Origin: Planctomycetota bacterium
GTDB taxonomy: Bacteria > Planctomycetota > UBA1135 > GCA-002686595
NCBI GenBank assembly: GCA_028823395.1
Contig: JAPKBO010000007.1
Location: forward strand, 1 to 42,718
DNA: 42,718 bases
Reading direction: 5' to 3'
Part shown: positions 25,516-34,816 of the stretch, one piece after another
Position numbering within the stretch: position 1 is the stretch's first letter
Layout: each line of letters opens with the position of its first letter
The notes under the pieces: model-generated
What the model was told of the DNA's origin: nothing
Databases searched by the model: none
Seen by the model: only the letters and a program-made list of their open reading frames with translations
Position numbers and translations under genes: made by a program

Positions 25516-26820
25516 ATGACACATCACTCCATTAGTCGCCGACGCCTACTTCAAACTACGGGTGTCAGCCTCGCGAGCCTGCCCCTTGCGTCGTTGAACT
25601 CGGCCAGCGCCGCCTGCCTGGGTCGTAGCGGCGAAGACAAGCCCCTGCCCGCCCTGGTCACGATCTTCCTGCGCGGAGGCGCCGACGCCATGAACATCGT
25701 GGTGCCCTACGGCACCAAGCGCTACTACGACATCCGGCCCACCCTGGCTATCCCGCCGCCCGACAGCGAGGGCGGCGCGCTCAAGTTGGATAAGAAGTTC
25801 GGTTTGCACCCAGCGCTGGCGGACCTGATGCCATTCTGGGAGGCGGAACAGCTTGCGCCCATTGTCTGCGTCGGCTCGCCACATTCCACACGCAGCCACT
25901 TTGACGCGCAGGATTTCATGGAACGCGCAGCCCCGGGCCTACGGACGGTGCACGATGGCTGGTTGAATCGCTATCTCGCCCTCTCGCACGATACGCGCAA
26001 GCCACGGCGCGGTGAGGCTGAGAAGGCCAACATCCTTCGTGCGATGGCTATGCAAGGGCTGCTACCCCGCGCACTGCGTGGCCCCCACGCGGTGCTGGCC
26101 GTGCCCTCAAGGCGCGTGCTCAACGACGACGCGACCCTGGCCATGTTTGGCCCGCTCTACGGCAACATGGCCGATGACGGCATGGGCGCAGCGGTCTCAA
26201 CTGCGGAGACGAAGGGTGGAATTGTGTACGAGACGGGCCGCAACACCATGGCCACCATGAAGCGCTTCAGGGCTATCGTCGACGACTCCAAGAATTCGGG
26301 CAAGGTGCGCTACCCGGGCGGATCCCTCAGCGACAAGCTCAAGGATGTAGCTCGCGTGGTTCGCGCCGATGAGGGATTCGAAATCGCAGCCTTGGACATC
26401 GGTGGGTGGGACACGCATTCCAACCAGGGCGGCAGCGAGGGCAACATGGCTAACCGACTGGCAAGTCTGGGCGGCTCCCTGGCAGCCTTCATGACCGATC
26501 TGGGCCCGCACCTTGAGAACACAACGGTCATGGTCATGAGCGAGTTCGGTCGGACCTGCCGCGAGAACGGCAACTACGGAACAGATCATGGCCACGGAGG
26601 CATGATGCTCGTCATGGGCGGCGGCGTGGAAGGAGGCAAGGTCCTTGGGAAATGGAACGGCTTGGAGGATGACGACCTCTACCAAGCACGCGACCTGAAC
26701 GTCACCACAGACTTCAGGGACGTCTTCTCTGAAGTGCTGCGCAAGCACATGAACTTCGACGCGCCGCGCGACTTCTTCCCCGGCTACAAGCCCGACAAAA
26801 TCAAGGGGCTGATGTCCTAG
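25516..26820 (+). CDS. DUF1501 protein, Tat-exported
   Basis: A 434-residue DUF1501 protein with a twin-arginine signal (SISRRRLLQTTGVSLASLPL, cleavage after about ASAA). Family motifs include VTIFLRGGADAMNIVVPYG, HFDAQDFMER, LDIGGWDTHSNQGG, MVMSEFGRTCRENGNYGTDHG and DLNVTTDFRDVFSEVL. The fold belongs to the alkaline-phosphatase/sulfatase-like superfamily, with His/Asp candidates for metal binding. Tat export suggests folding, perhaps metal loading, in the cytoplasm. It forms a unit with DUF1800 upstream and probably the zinc hydrolase fusion 44 bases downstream. Confidence 0.92.
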   Translation: MTHHSISRRRLLQTTGVSLASLPLASLNSASAACLGRSGEDKPLPALVTIFLRGGADAMNIVVPYGTKRYYDIRPTLAIPPPDSEGGALKLDKKFGLHPALADLMPFWEAEQLAPIVCVGSPHSTRSHFDAQDFMERAAPGLRTVHDGWLNRYLALSHDTRKPRRGEAEKANILRAMAMQGLLPRALRGPHAVLAVPSRRVLNDDATLAMFGPLYGNMADDGMGAAVSTAETKGGIVYETGRNTMATMKRFRAIVDDSKNSGKVRYPGGSLSDKLKDVARVVRADEGFEIAALDIGGWDTHSNQGGSEGNMANRLASLGGSLAAFMTDLGPHLENTTVMVMSEFGRTCRENGNYGTDHGHGGMMLVMGGGVEGGKVLGKWNGLEDDDLYQARDLNVTTDFRDVFSEVLRKHMNFDAPRDFFPGYKPDKIKGLMS

Positions 26821-26864
26821 CGCCCTTCGGGGAAATCCGAGAAGCCAGAGGGTCCATTCGAACC

Positions 26865-28376
26865 ATGCTGCATACCGTACGCGCCTTAGGACTGTGGATG
26901 GCGGCATCGGCCTGCCTGCCCGTGGCTGCGGCGCAGGCTCCGGTACAAGACTCCCGTTGGGAAGCCCCCAAGGTATCGATTCTCGCGGAGGGCACCGAGG
27001 CCGAGACGCCCTGCTGGATTCTCACCGCAGTAGAAACGGGCCCCACGGTCATGATCGTGGGAGGCATGCACGGCAACGAACCCTCGGGTGCAGCGGCCGC
27101 TGAGCAAATCACTTCCTGGTCCATCGGTCGCGGCCAACTGGTCATCGTTCCACGCGCGAACGTGCTTGCCCTTGGAGCGGAACAACGTCGCACACCAGGC
27201 AAACGGGGAGATGAAGGAGACCTAAACCGTCATTTCCCCAAGGAGAGTGAGCCCTCCGCGGGCATCGCCACAGCGCTTTGGGGCCTGGTTGAAACCCACG
27301 AACCCGACTGGGTAGTCGACCTGCACGAAGGCTTTGACTTCCACCGCACCAATCCCAAGAGCGTCGGAAGCAGCATTATCCACTGCGCCGACGAACGCGC
27401 TGAAGAGCTGGCGCTGAAGTTGATCGCAGCAGTCAATGCAACCATCGATAAACCAGAGCAACGCTTCGATCGCCTGCGTACTCCAGTCGCCGGGAGCCTG
27501 GCCCGAGCAGCCTGGGAGAAGAAGGGCGTACGCTCGATGATCATCGAGACGACAACCAAGTCGCACGTTCTTTCCCACCGTGTTCGTCAACACCGACTGC
27601 TGGTGCACACCCTTCTGAAGGAACTGGGGATGCAACCCAGCCCGGCCACCACCGTCATTGGCCCTGGGATTGCGCCCGACCAAATACGGGTTGGGATCTT
27701 TGACGGGTCGGGGACGGGCAAGGGTGCGGCGAGCACGATGCGCAGCGTCCTGGAGGGACGGGCAGGATGCATGGTTCGTCAAATTGGCGGCCAAGACATC
27801 CGCGCAGGAGTCCTGTCCCAGTTCGACATCGTGGTGCACCCCGGCGGCTCGGGGAGCGCGCAAGCGAAAGCCCTGGGAGAGGAAGGCCGGGCTCAGGAGG
27901 TGGCTTTCGTACGCGCCGGCGGTGGCTACCTTGGCATCTGCGCCGGGGCCTACCTGGCCTCTTGCAACTACGACTGGTCCCTAGGGGTACTGGACGCGAA
28001 GGTTATCGATCGTAAGCACTGGCGCCGCGGAGTCGGCCCCGTGGACGTGGAGTGGACGCCCCTGGGCAAGCGCACGATTGCAGGGGGTAGCTCGGCCCAA
28101 AGCACCCCGCTATTTGAGATCCAATACGCCAACGGGCCCATATTCCTACCCGGGGAACTGGACGGGGTGCCGGACTTTCAGGCTCTGCTCGTCTACCGCG
28201 GAGAGCTGGCCGAGAATGGAGCGCCCAGTGGCATCATGCCCGACACAGCGGCTGCGATACGATCGTCGTTCGGACAAGGTAGAGCTGTGGCCTTCAGCCC
28301 CCATCCGGAGAAGACCGACGGACTACACGCCCTTCTGCACAATTCCCTTATCTGGCTGGCAGGCGACAGCCAGTAG
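26865..28376 (+). CDS. Exported fusion: AstE/ASPA-like zinc hydrolase + BPL_N/amidotransferase-like domain
   Basis: A 503-residue exported protein with a signal peptide (about 1-24). Domain 1 (about 35-250) is an M14-type succinylglutamate desuccinylase/aspartoacylase relative: zinc ligands His69 and Glu72 in GGMHGNEPSG, the DLNRHFP motif at 119-125, third ligand His154 in VVDLHEGFDF, and candidate catalytic Glu228 in MIIETTTK. Domain 2 (about 272-500) is a class I amidotransferase fold like the N-terminal domain of eukaryotic biotin-protein ligase (BPL_N): DQIRVGIFDGSG, DIVVHPGGSG, and nucleophile Cys359 in GGGYLGICAGAYLAS. Both active sites look intact. It may act on an amidated or peptide-like substrate in the periplasm; the reaction is not known. 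Confidence 0.85.
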   Translation: MLHTVRALGLWMAASACLPVAAAQAPVQDSRWEAPKVSILAEGTEAETPCWILTAVETGPTVMIVGGMHGNEPSGAAAAEQITSWSIGRGQLVIVPRANVLALGAEQRRTPGKRGDEGDLNRHFPKESEPSAGIATALWGLVETHEPDWVVDLHEGFDFHRTNPKSVGSSIIHCADERAEELALKLIAAVNATIDKPEQRFDRLRTPVAGSLARAAWEKKGVRSMIIETTTKSHVLSHRVRQHRLLVHTLLKELGMQPSPATTVIGPGIAPDQIRVGIFDGSGTGKGAASTMRSVLEGRAGCMVRQIGGQDIRAGVLSQFDIVVHPGGSGSAQAKALGEEGRAQEVAFVRAGGGYLGICAGAYLASCNYDWSLGVLDAKVIDRKHWRRGVGPVDVEWTPLGKRTIAGGSSAQSTPLFEIQYANGPIFLPGELDGVPDFQALLVYRGELAENGAPSGIMPDTAAAIRSSFGQGRAVAFSPHPEKTDGLHALLHNSLIWLAGDSQ

Positions 28377-28423
28377 AGGCTATCGGGAGACCCCGTTGCC
28401 AGGCCACGAGCGGGCTTGAGATG

Positions 28424-28450
28424 GAGCGGAACCGATTGGTTCCCCCGCTC
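28424..28450 (+). terminator. Hairpin after the hydrolase fusion gene
   Basis: GAGC plus GGAACC pairs with GGTTCC plus GCTC around a GATT loop, with three extra C on the 3' side. It lies about 48 bases after the stop at 28376 and before the protease gene. No T-run follows, so it may terminate poorly or be an RNA end-stabilising hairpin. Confidence 0.42.
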
Positions 28451-28537
28451 GTCCCAGGGTTCTGGCATCCTGCGTCCGTCGTCCGAGGACCCCCCTAGGC
28501 TCCCTCCTCCCCCCTCCCTAGTTCAGCCAATCACACC

Positions 28538-30076
28538 ATGCGATTCAGCATCAGCAAGCACACCTTCACACCCCTCGCTCTGATCGGCGCACTCTGCGGT
28601 TCAGGTTTTGCGCAGGAAGCTCCGCCTCCGTCGATCCCCGTCAGCTACTCGTACGACACGGGTTGGGTGGAGAACCGCTCTTCCAAGCGCATCGTCACCA
28701 TCTCCTTCACGGTCTACCAGCCCCAGTCCGAGTGGATGAGGCTCTACTTCCAGGACATACACCTGGGACGCAACCCTCAGACGCCGGGCCAAGGCTCCAT
28801 CCTGCGCATGACGGCCTTCAAGGACGGCGCGGTGCAGGAGATGAACGCCACGCACGTGGATCAGTGGCAGAATTCCAGCGCGTACTTCAACGGGGAATCC
28901 GTGCAGGTCGAGGTGTTGGCTGATCCTGGATCGCGCTCGCGACTGGTGATGCGCGCCCTCGACATGGGTCTCGCCCCAGCCGACGACCCGTCTCAGTGCG
29001 GTTCGACGGACGACCGGACGCCCTCTTCGGACCCGCGCGCTGCACGCTTACTTCCCATCGGCTGCACAGGCTGGATGATCAACGACTGCGCACACTGTTT
29101 CTTGACGGCTGGGCACTGCACCTCCGGCGTTTCCGTAGCGCAGTTCAACGTACCCAACTCCAACTCCGGCGGCGGTCTCAATAACCCTCCGCCGCAGGAC
29201 CAGTACGCGGTGGATTCTTCCTCCATTCAAAGTAACGGCGGCCAGGGCGTCGGCAATGACTGGGGTTACTTCGGAACTTATCCCAATAGCACCACAGGCT
29301 TGACCGCCTACCAGGCACAGGGCTCAGCGTTCAACCTCGTCAACCCGCCGGGCACGAGCAACAACACGATCCGCATTACGGGCTACGGCGTGGACGGCGG
29401 TGTTCGCAACCAAACTCAACAGACCCACGTGGGCCCCTTTGTGAACTCCAGTGGCACGACCGTGGGCTACGTGACGGACACCCAGGGGGGCAACTCCGGC
29501 TCTCCTGTGATCTGGGAACAGAGCGGCGACGCTGTTGGCATTCACACCCATGGCGGCTGCAGCAGTACGGGAGGCAACAACTGGGGAACGGGCGCCAACC
29601 ATAACGCACTACTGAACGCCATCTCCTCGCCCAAAGGTGTTTGCGCCTCGGGGAATGCCATCTTCTCCGATGGATTTGAAAGTGGCGACTACCTCACCGG
29701 CAGTTGGGTCGTGCAAAACAAGAAAGCCAAGATCCGCAAGGGCGCTAGTAAGACGGGCAACTGGGGCGCGAGGCTGAAGCGCAAGACCTGGGCCGAGCGG
29801 GCCGTAGATACGACAGGCCTCTCCAACATCGCGGTCAGCTACTGGCGCAAGACAAAGAACCTGATCGCGGGTGAACGCATGAGGGTTCAATGGTGGAGCG
29901 GATCGAATTGGTCCACCTTGGAAGACGCAACAAATACGAGTTGGGGCCAGGCCACCTTCGCGTTGCCTTCAAGCGCTGACAACAACCCCAACTTCAGGAT
30001 CCGCTTCCGCACGAACTCCGCCCAGAAGAAGGGCTGGGGGGACGTGGACGACGTAACTGTGGCCTCTTGTAACTGA
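28538..30076 (+). CDS. Exported trypsin-like serine protease with flanking beta domains
   Basis: A 512-residue protein with a signal peptide (about 1-25, ending GFAQ). Residues about 35-150 form a beta-rich domain (MRLYFQDIHLG, AVQEMNATHVDQWQNSSAYFNG). The S1-type protease follows with an intact triad: His193 (LTAGHC), Asp241 (GNDWGYFG) and Ser320 (GGNSGSPV). From about residue 377 (IFSDGFESGDYLTGSW) a Lys/Arg-rich jelly-roll-like C-terminal domain runs to the end and finishes DVDDVTVASC. Paired cysteines suggest disulfides and extracellular action. The leader is C-rich (28495-28520) with no Shine-Dalgarno. Confidence 0.9.
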   Translation: MRFSISKHTFTPLALIGALCGSGFAQEAPPPSIPVSYSYDTGWVENRSSKRIVTISFTVYQPQSEWMRLYFQDIHLGRNPQTPGQGSILRMTAFKDGAVQEMNATHVDQWQNSSAYFNGESVQVEVLADPGSRSRLVMRALDMGLAPADDPSQCGSTDDRTPSSDPRAARLLPIGCTGWMINDCAHCFLTAGHCTSGVSVAQFNVPNSNSGGGLNNPPPQDQYAVDSSSIQSNGGQGVGNDWGYFGTYPNSTTGLTAYQAQGSAFNLVNPPGTSNNTIRITGYGVDGGVRNQTQQTHVGPFVNSSGTTVGYVTDTQGGNSGSPVIWEQSGDAVGIHTHGGCSSTGGNNWGTGANHNALLNAISSPKGVCASGNAIFSDGFESGDYLTGSWVVQNKKAKIRKGASKTGNWGARLKRKTWAERAVDTTGLSNIAVSYWRKTKNLIAGERMRVQWWSGSNWSTLEDATNTSWGQATFALPSSADNNPNFRIRFRTNSAQKKGWGDVDDVTVASCN

Positions 30077-30231
30077 TCGGCCTCCTGGTAATTCTCGACC
30101 CCACGCCTAGCGCAGGGTGGGTAGGATGATCACCCACGCCCGGTCGCTCCCCCGCGGGTCGGCCGGGCTCTCTTGTGTCCACCGCGCTAGCCGGACGCGA
30201 ACGCGTCCGCTCTCCACGAGGATTCTGCCCC

Positions 30232-31527
30232 ATGCTTCTGCACTCAACCCGTCACAGTTTCCTACCCGCCCTGGCCTTGCTGGCCACTCTGGGTGGTTGT
30301 GCCCAAGAGCCTGAAACCGAAGCTGAGTTGCTCGCAAGGGCCAAGGCCATCCATGATCGGGTCATCACCCTCGATACACACAAAGATATTTCTTCAGACT
30401 TGGCCTCCGAGGAGGTCCCCAGCGATCCCAGCGAGCGGGAGCGTTTCCTCCAACGCAACGACCCCACACTTGAAGGCCCCAACCAGGTGGACTTCCCCAA
30501 AATGCGGGCTGGGGGATTAGACGTGGCTTTCTTCATCGTCTATGTGGGTCAGGGCCCGCTCAATGAAGAGGGTTTTGCACGTGCCGCCCAGCAGGCACAA
30601 GACAAGTTTGATGCCATCCATCGCATGGCCCGGCGCTTCCCCGAACACATCGGCCTGGCACGGACGCCGGACGATGTGGTGCGTCTCCATGCGGAAGGCA
30701 AGCTGGTGGCTTGCATCGGGATCGAGAACGGATTCGCTATGGGCACGGACCTCTCGCGAATTGCTGAATTCCATTCCATGGGCGCGCGCTACATGAGTCT
30801 GGCCCACAACGGTCACAGCCAGCTCGGCGATTCCCACACTCCCGCTGAGCCGCTTCATGGTGGTCTCACGGACCTGGGCCGCAGCGCCATCGCGGAGCTC
30901 AACCGCCACGGCATCATGGTAGACGTCTCGCACTCCTCCAAGGCCACCATGATGGAAGCCGTGGCAGCCTCCAAGGCTCCCGTAATCGCGTCCCACTCTT
31001 CCGTGGATGGCATCTTCCCCCACGGCCGCAATTTAGACGATGAACAGCTGCGAGCGCTGGCCGCTAAAGGCGGCGTCATTCAAACCGTGGCGTTCAAGAG
31101 CTACGTCAAGGGGGACGATGAAAGGCGCGCTGCCATCGCCGCACTGCGCGAGGAGCTCGATCATCCCCGCCGGCGAGGTGGTGAATCCATCTCGGATTCC
31201 CCCGAGGCCGTCGAGAAACGCCGCCTCTTCAAGGAGGGCGTAGCTGCCATAGAGAAGGCACACCCCCCCGCCAATGTCTCAGACTTCGCTGATCACATCG
31301 ACCACGCCGTGGGAGTCATCGGAATCGATCACGTCGCCATCAGTTCGGACTTCGATGGCGGCGGCGGCGTCACCGGCTGGAATTCTGCAGCCGAGACGTT
31401 GAACGTAACGCTGGAGCTCGTACGACGCGGCTACAGTGAAGAGGAGATCGGCAAACTCTGGTCGGGGAACACACTTCGACTGTGGCGCGACGTCGAGGCT
31501 GTCAGTCAACGATTGAAGAACGACTAG
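30232..31527 (+). CDS. Membrane dipeptidase-like lipoprotein (peptidase M19)
   Basis: A 431-residue zinc dipeptidase read from ATG at 30232, with a weak AGGA upstream; the in-frame GTG at 30175 would bury the signal. The signal ends LGGC (Cys23), so it is a lipoprotein. M19 metal ligands are present: His50 and Asp52 in LDTHKDI, Glu165 in CIGIENGF, His234 in DVSHSS and His255 in IASHSS, with Asp in AISSDFDGGGG. It likely cleaves dipeptides, possibly D-containing ones from peptidoglycan, outside the inner membrane. An insertion rich in charge (RREELDHPRRRGGE region) lies between the last His and the final Asp. Confidence 0.92.
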   Translation: MLLHSTRHSFLPALALLATLGGCAQEPETEAELLARAKAIHDRVITLDTHKDISSDLASEEVPSDPSERERFLQRNDPTLEGPNQVDFPKMRAGGLDVAFFIVYVGQGPLNEEGFARAAQQAQDKFDAIHRMARRFPEHIGLARTPDDVVRLHAEGKLVACIGIENGFAMGTDLSRIAEFHSMGARYMSLAHNGHSQLGDSHTPAEPLHGGLTDLGRSAIAELNRHGIMVDVSHSSKATMMEAVAASKAPVIASHSSVDGIFPHGRNLDDEQLRALAAKGGVIQTVAFKSYVKGDDERRAAIAALREELDHPRRRGGESISDSPEAVEKRRLFKEGVAAIEKAHPPANVSDFADHIDHAVGVIGIDHVAISSDFDGGGGVTGWNSAAETLNVTLELVRRGYSEEEIGKLWSGNTLRLWRDVEAVSQRLKND

Positions 31528-31723
31528 AGACTCGCACGGGCAAGGGCTCCAAGTGAGGCCTAGAGGCGCCGGCCTTGGTACCAACAGGATCCTCAACCTT
31601 GTAAGCCCGGACAAAGGCAGGATGGACTCATTGAGGCCTCTGACCGGCCAACATCCCGCGCAGGGAAGGTCTGACCCACAAGAGCAGTCGTTTCCATCAC
31701 CCTTCCGGTGCTATGATCCCCGC

Positions 31724-32920
31724 ATGGCCCCCCCGCCGGCTGACCCTTCCCCCGATCTGCATCCAGGCAATCGCAGCCTGACCCGAGCCTGCCTGGTAGC
31801 CATGGTGCTCGGCTGCTACTTCTCGGTGGCGGCCATGCACATCCTTCTGGGCTTGGCGTTCGTCAGCTGGGTCTCCAGTTCCATGCCAGCCCTGCGCCAT
31901 CCCCTGCGCACGCCCCTCATGTGGCCCATGGCAGGATTCGTCCTGATCGCGGCCCTCTCGGCGACCCTTGCCTGGAATCCCACTAGCACCAAGGAAGCTT
32001 TCAGCTTCGCCACACCGTTGCTCGTTTACGTCATGACGCGCGACGTCATGGCCGGACCGAGCTTGGTAAACCGCTCGATCCAGTACGTGATCTGGGGGGG
32101 CGTCCTGGCTGCCGGTTTGGGCCTGGCCCAAGCCGCCTTCCAAGACCAGGGGTTGTGGATCTCCGGCAGCCTGAGCCGCTACGGCACTTTCTCCGGCGTG
32201 CTGCTTATGGCCCTGATGCTAATCCTGTCGCGGGTCCTATTCGGAGCCAGCACGCGCGAGCGCATACCATTGCTCCTGGGCCTCGGGATCATCTTGTGGG
32301 CACTGGTCATGACCGAAACTCGCGGAGTGTGGGTCGGCCTCGTCGCAGGCTGCGCGACTCTGCTGGCCCTCTGGAAGCCACGTGCCCTGGTGGCGTTGCC
32401 CATTGTGTTGATTGGCGCTTACTTCACGGCACCAAACGCCGTTCAAGAAAACCTTCACTCCATAGTGGACGGATCGGATCCTGTCGCCAGTGAGCGCCTG
32501 ACCGAATTGGAACATGGGATAGAGATCATCTTCGACAACCCCGTCTTGGGTGTTGGTCCGCGCATGGGTCGCGAAGTTTATAACGACTATCGCACACCCG
32601 AAGAGGCCGCCATCGAGGGTCCCATACCAAGATACCTGCACAACAACGCCATTCAGATCGGGGTGGATCTGGGCCTCCTGGGCCTGGGCCTTTGGCTCGC
32701 AATCTGGATCAGCTGGTTTGTCCGTGTGCTTCGCTCCTATGCGCGCGTGGATGAGAAGGATCATGCCACCCGCGCGGTCATCGCAGGCTCTCTAGGCGCC
32801 ATGGTCGCGTTCCAGGTCATGGGCTTGTTCGAGTACAACATGGGCGATTCAGAAGTGGCCTTTCTGGGCCTGTTCGTCTTCGCACTTCCGCTCGCGATCG
32901 AGGCCTACTCGGGGGACTAG
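31724..32920 (+). CDS. O-antigen ligase/polymerase-like membrane protein (Wzy_C)
   Basis: A 398-residue polytopic membrane protein with about 10-12 hydrophobic segments, read from ATG at 31724; the open frame continues upstream but that part is non-hydrophobic and unlike the family. MTETRGVWVGLVAG near the middle and the large periplasmic loop with DNPVLGVGPRMG followed by HNNAIQIGVDLGLLGLGLW are typical of the O-antigen ligase (WaaL/Wzy) superfamily. It would join or polymerise glycan chains on undecaprenyl carriers. No glycosyltransferase genes flank it, which is unusual for a Wzy in a polysaccharide cluster. Confidence 0.85.
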   Translation: MAPPPADPSPDLHPGNRSLTRACLVAMVLGCYFSVAAMHILLGLAFVSWVSSSMPALRHPLRTPLMWPMAGFVLIAALSATLAWNPTSTKEAFSFATPLLVYVMTRDVMAGPSLVNRSIQYVIWGGVLAAGLGLAQAAFQDQGLWISGSLSRYGTFSGVLLMALMLILSRVLFGASTRERIPLLLGLGIILWALVMTETRGVWVGLVAGCATLLALWKPRALVALPIVLIGAYFTAPNAVQENLHSIVDGSDPVASERLTELEHGIEIIFDNPVLGVGPRMGREVYNDYRTPEEAAIEGPIPRYLHNNAIQIGVDLGLLGLGLWLAIWISWFVRVLRSYARVDEKDHATRAVIAGSLGAMVAFQVMGLFEYNMGDSEVAFLGLFVFALPLAIEAYSGD

Positions 32921-32995
32921 GGCAACCCGTAGCCGTTAGCGAAGTAAGGCCCTCGAATTATGAAACGGCCTACCTCCCCCGCTACCCTGCATCCC

Positions 32996-33259
32996 ATGCC
33001 CTGGACCGTGTACGTACTTGTGTCCGAGTCCCAGGGAGCCACCTACGTTGGCATCAGTACGGACGTTGAGCGCCGACTTCAGCAGCACAATGGCGAAGCT
33101 CCCGGTGGGGCACGCTCGACAACCCGGGGCAGGCCGTGGGAGTTGGGAGTCACCTTCGGGCCCTATCCCGATCGGGGACGAGCCCAGGCTGTGGAATATC
33201 AGGTCAAACAGAAGCGCGGGAGGCAGAGGCTAGACTGGGTAGAAGGCGGAGAACCGTGA
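32996..33259 (+). CDS. GIY-YIG nuclease-superfamily small protein (UPF0213/YhbQ type)
   Basis: An 87-residue single-domain GIY-YIG protein read from ATG at 32996 (ATG at 32960 would add 12 residues). Motif strands VYVL and TYVGIS are followed by DVERRLQQHNGE, TRGRPWEL, and VEYQVKQKRG holding the conserved Glu. The length matches stand-alone UPF0213 proteins, which are linked to DNA repair or processing but poorly characterised. The leader is pyrimidine-rich. Confidence 0.88.
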   Translation: MPWTVYVLVSESQGATYVGISTDVERRLQQHNGEAPGGARSTTRGRPWELGVTFGPYPDRGRAQAVEYQVKQKRGRQRLDWVEGGEP

Positions 33260-33388
33260 CCCAGACCCCGGGCTGGAGTCCCCTATCGGGATTCTTACAC
33301 TCCGCGGAAGGGTCCACCCGAAAACTCCTGCACAGGCCCCTGCAGCGTTCTAGACTGGAACGGCCCCGCTCCCCTCTGAGATCCTGCT

Positions 33389-34816
33389 TTGCCGCCCACA
33401 CAACCCACACGGCGCGAAATCCTACGCGCTGGCGGGAGTTCCCTTCTCGGACTCTCCCTAGCTGACGCCCTACGAGCCCAAGCCTGGTCCGCGCCACTGA
33501 ACGGCGGACCCGGTTGGGGCCGCGCCAAGGGCGTCATTCTGATCTTCCTTCAGGGCGGGCCCAGCCACCTGGACTTGTGGGATCCGAAGGACGACGTACC
33601 CGACTCCGTACGTAGTCCCTTCAAGACAATCTCCTCGAAGGTGCCCGGGATGGAGGTCACCGAGCTGTTACCTCGCGTGGCAGAGATCACCGACCGGCTG
33701 ACGTTCATCCGCACGATGAGCTACTCGCCCATCGGCCTGTTCAACCACACGGCGGCCCACTACCAGATGCTCACGGGCTATACCGCCGACAAGGTCAGCC
33801 CCTCGGGACAGTTGGAACCCCCTTCCCCCAAGGACTTCCCCAATCTGGGGTCCAACATCGCTCGCATGAAACCGCCCGAGAAGGCCATGCTGCCCTTCGT
33901 GATGATGCCGCGGCCTCTGCAGGAGTCGAACGTGATCGGGAAGGCCGGCAACGCAGGATTCCTAGGCCGCGCTCACGATCCGTACACCCTCTACCCGTCG
34001 GGAGATGACTTAGACGAGACCAAGATGGACCGCATTCAGGCTGCGGCCCTGAGCCTCCGCCCCGAGCTCTCTGCCAAGCGCCTCGGTCGGCGTGCGGACC
34101 TGCGCAACCAGATCAGCGCTGCGTCTCCGCATCTTCAGAAGGCCATCGAAGACATGAGCCTCGACGAGTATTTCGAGCAAGCCCTGGGGTTAATCCTCTC
34201 CGGCCGAGCCCAAGATGCATTCGATCTCAGCAAGGAACCCGATGCTCTGCGAGACCGGTACGGCCGCACGACCTTTGGGCAGTCCTGCCTGATGGCACGC
34301 CGCTTCATCGAAGCCGGCACGCGCTTCGTGCAGGTCAACTGGCCCAAGGTTGCCAACTCCGATCGCCACTCATGGGACGTGCACGTGGACCTGAACAAGC
34401 GCATGAAGGAGGACGCCGCCCCACGCTTTGATCCTGGCTTTGCCACGCTGATCGAAGACATGGATGATCGCGGGCTGCTGGAAGACAATCTGGTGGTCGC
34501 CGTGGGCGAGTTCGGCCGCAGCCCCAAGAAGGGCCTGTCCACTTCGGGCAATGCCAACGACCCCGATGGCCGCGACCACTGGCCCTACTGCTTCACCGCT
34601 GCGGTGGCCGGAGCGGGGATCAAGCGGGGCCACGTACACGGAGAGTCGGACGCCACGGGCTCGGCACCCCTGCGTGATCCTGTGCACCCCACGGATCTGT
34701 TGGCCACGATCTACCACGCCCTGGGTATCGACCCACACACGATGGTCTTGAACCATCTCCTTCAGCCCCGGGAGCTCGTGACCGGCGAACCCGTCACCGA
34801 TCTCTTCGTGCGATGA
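33389..34816 (+). CDS. DUF1501 protein, Tat-exported (second copy, TTG start)
   Basis: A 475-residue DUF1501 protein. The only sensible start is TTG at 33389, giving [20 protein letters not shown] with a twin-arginine signal ending at ALRAQA. Motifs include [65 protein letters not shown] and [22 protein letters not shown]. These match the planctomycete DUF1501 type associated with DUF1549/DUF1553 genes and differ clearly from the copy at 25516, which pairs with DUF1800. Its stop overlaps the next start by four bases. Confidence 0.93.
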   Translation: MPPTQPTRREILRAGGSSLLGLSLADALRAQAWSAPLNGGPGWGRAKGVILIFLQGGPSHLDLWDPKDDVPDSVRSPFKTISSKVPGMEVTELLPRVAEITDRLTFIRTMSYSPIGLFNHTAAHYQMLTGYTADKVSPSGQLEPPSPKDFPNLGSNIARMKPPEKAMLPFVMMPRPLQESNVIGKAGNAGFLGRAHDPYTLYPSGDDLDETKMDRIQAAALSLRPELSAKRLGRRADLRNQISAASPHLQKAIEDMSLDEYFEQALGLILSGRAQDAFDLSKEPDALRDRYGRTTFGQSCLMARRFIEAGTRFVQVNWPKVANSDRHSWDVHVDLNKRMKEDAAPRFDPGFATLIEDMDDRGLLEDNLVVAVGEFGRSPKKGLSTSGNANDPDGRDHWPYCFTAAVAGAGIKRGHVHGESDATGSAPLRDPVHPTDLLATIYHALGIDPHTMVLNHLLQPRELVTGEPVTDLFVR

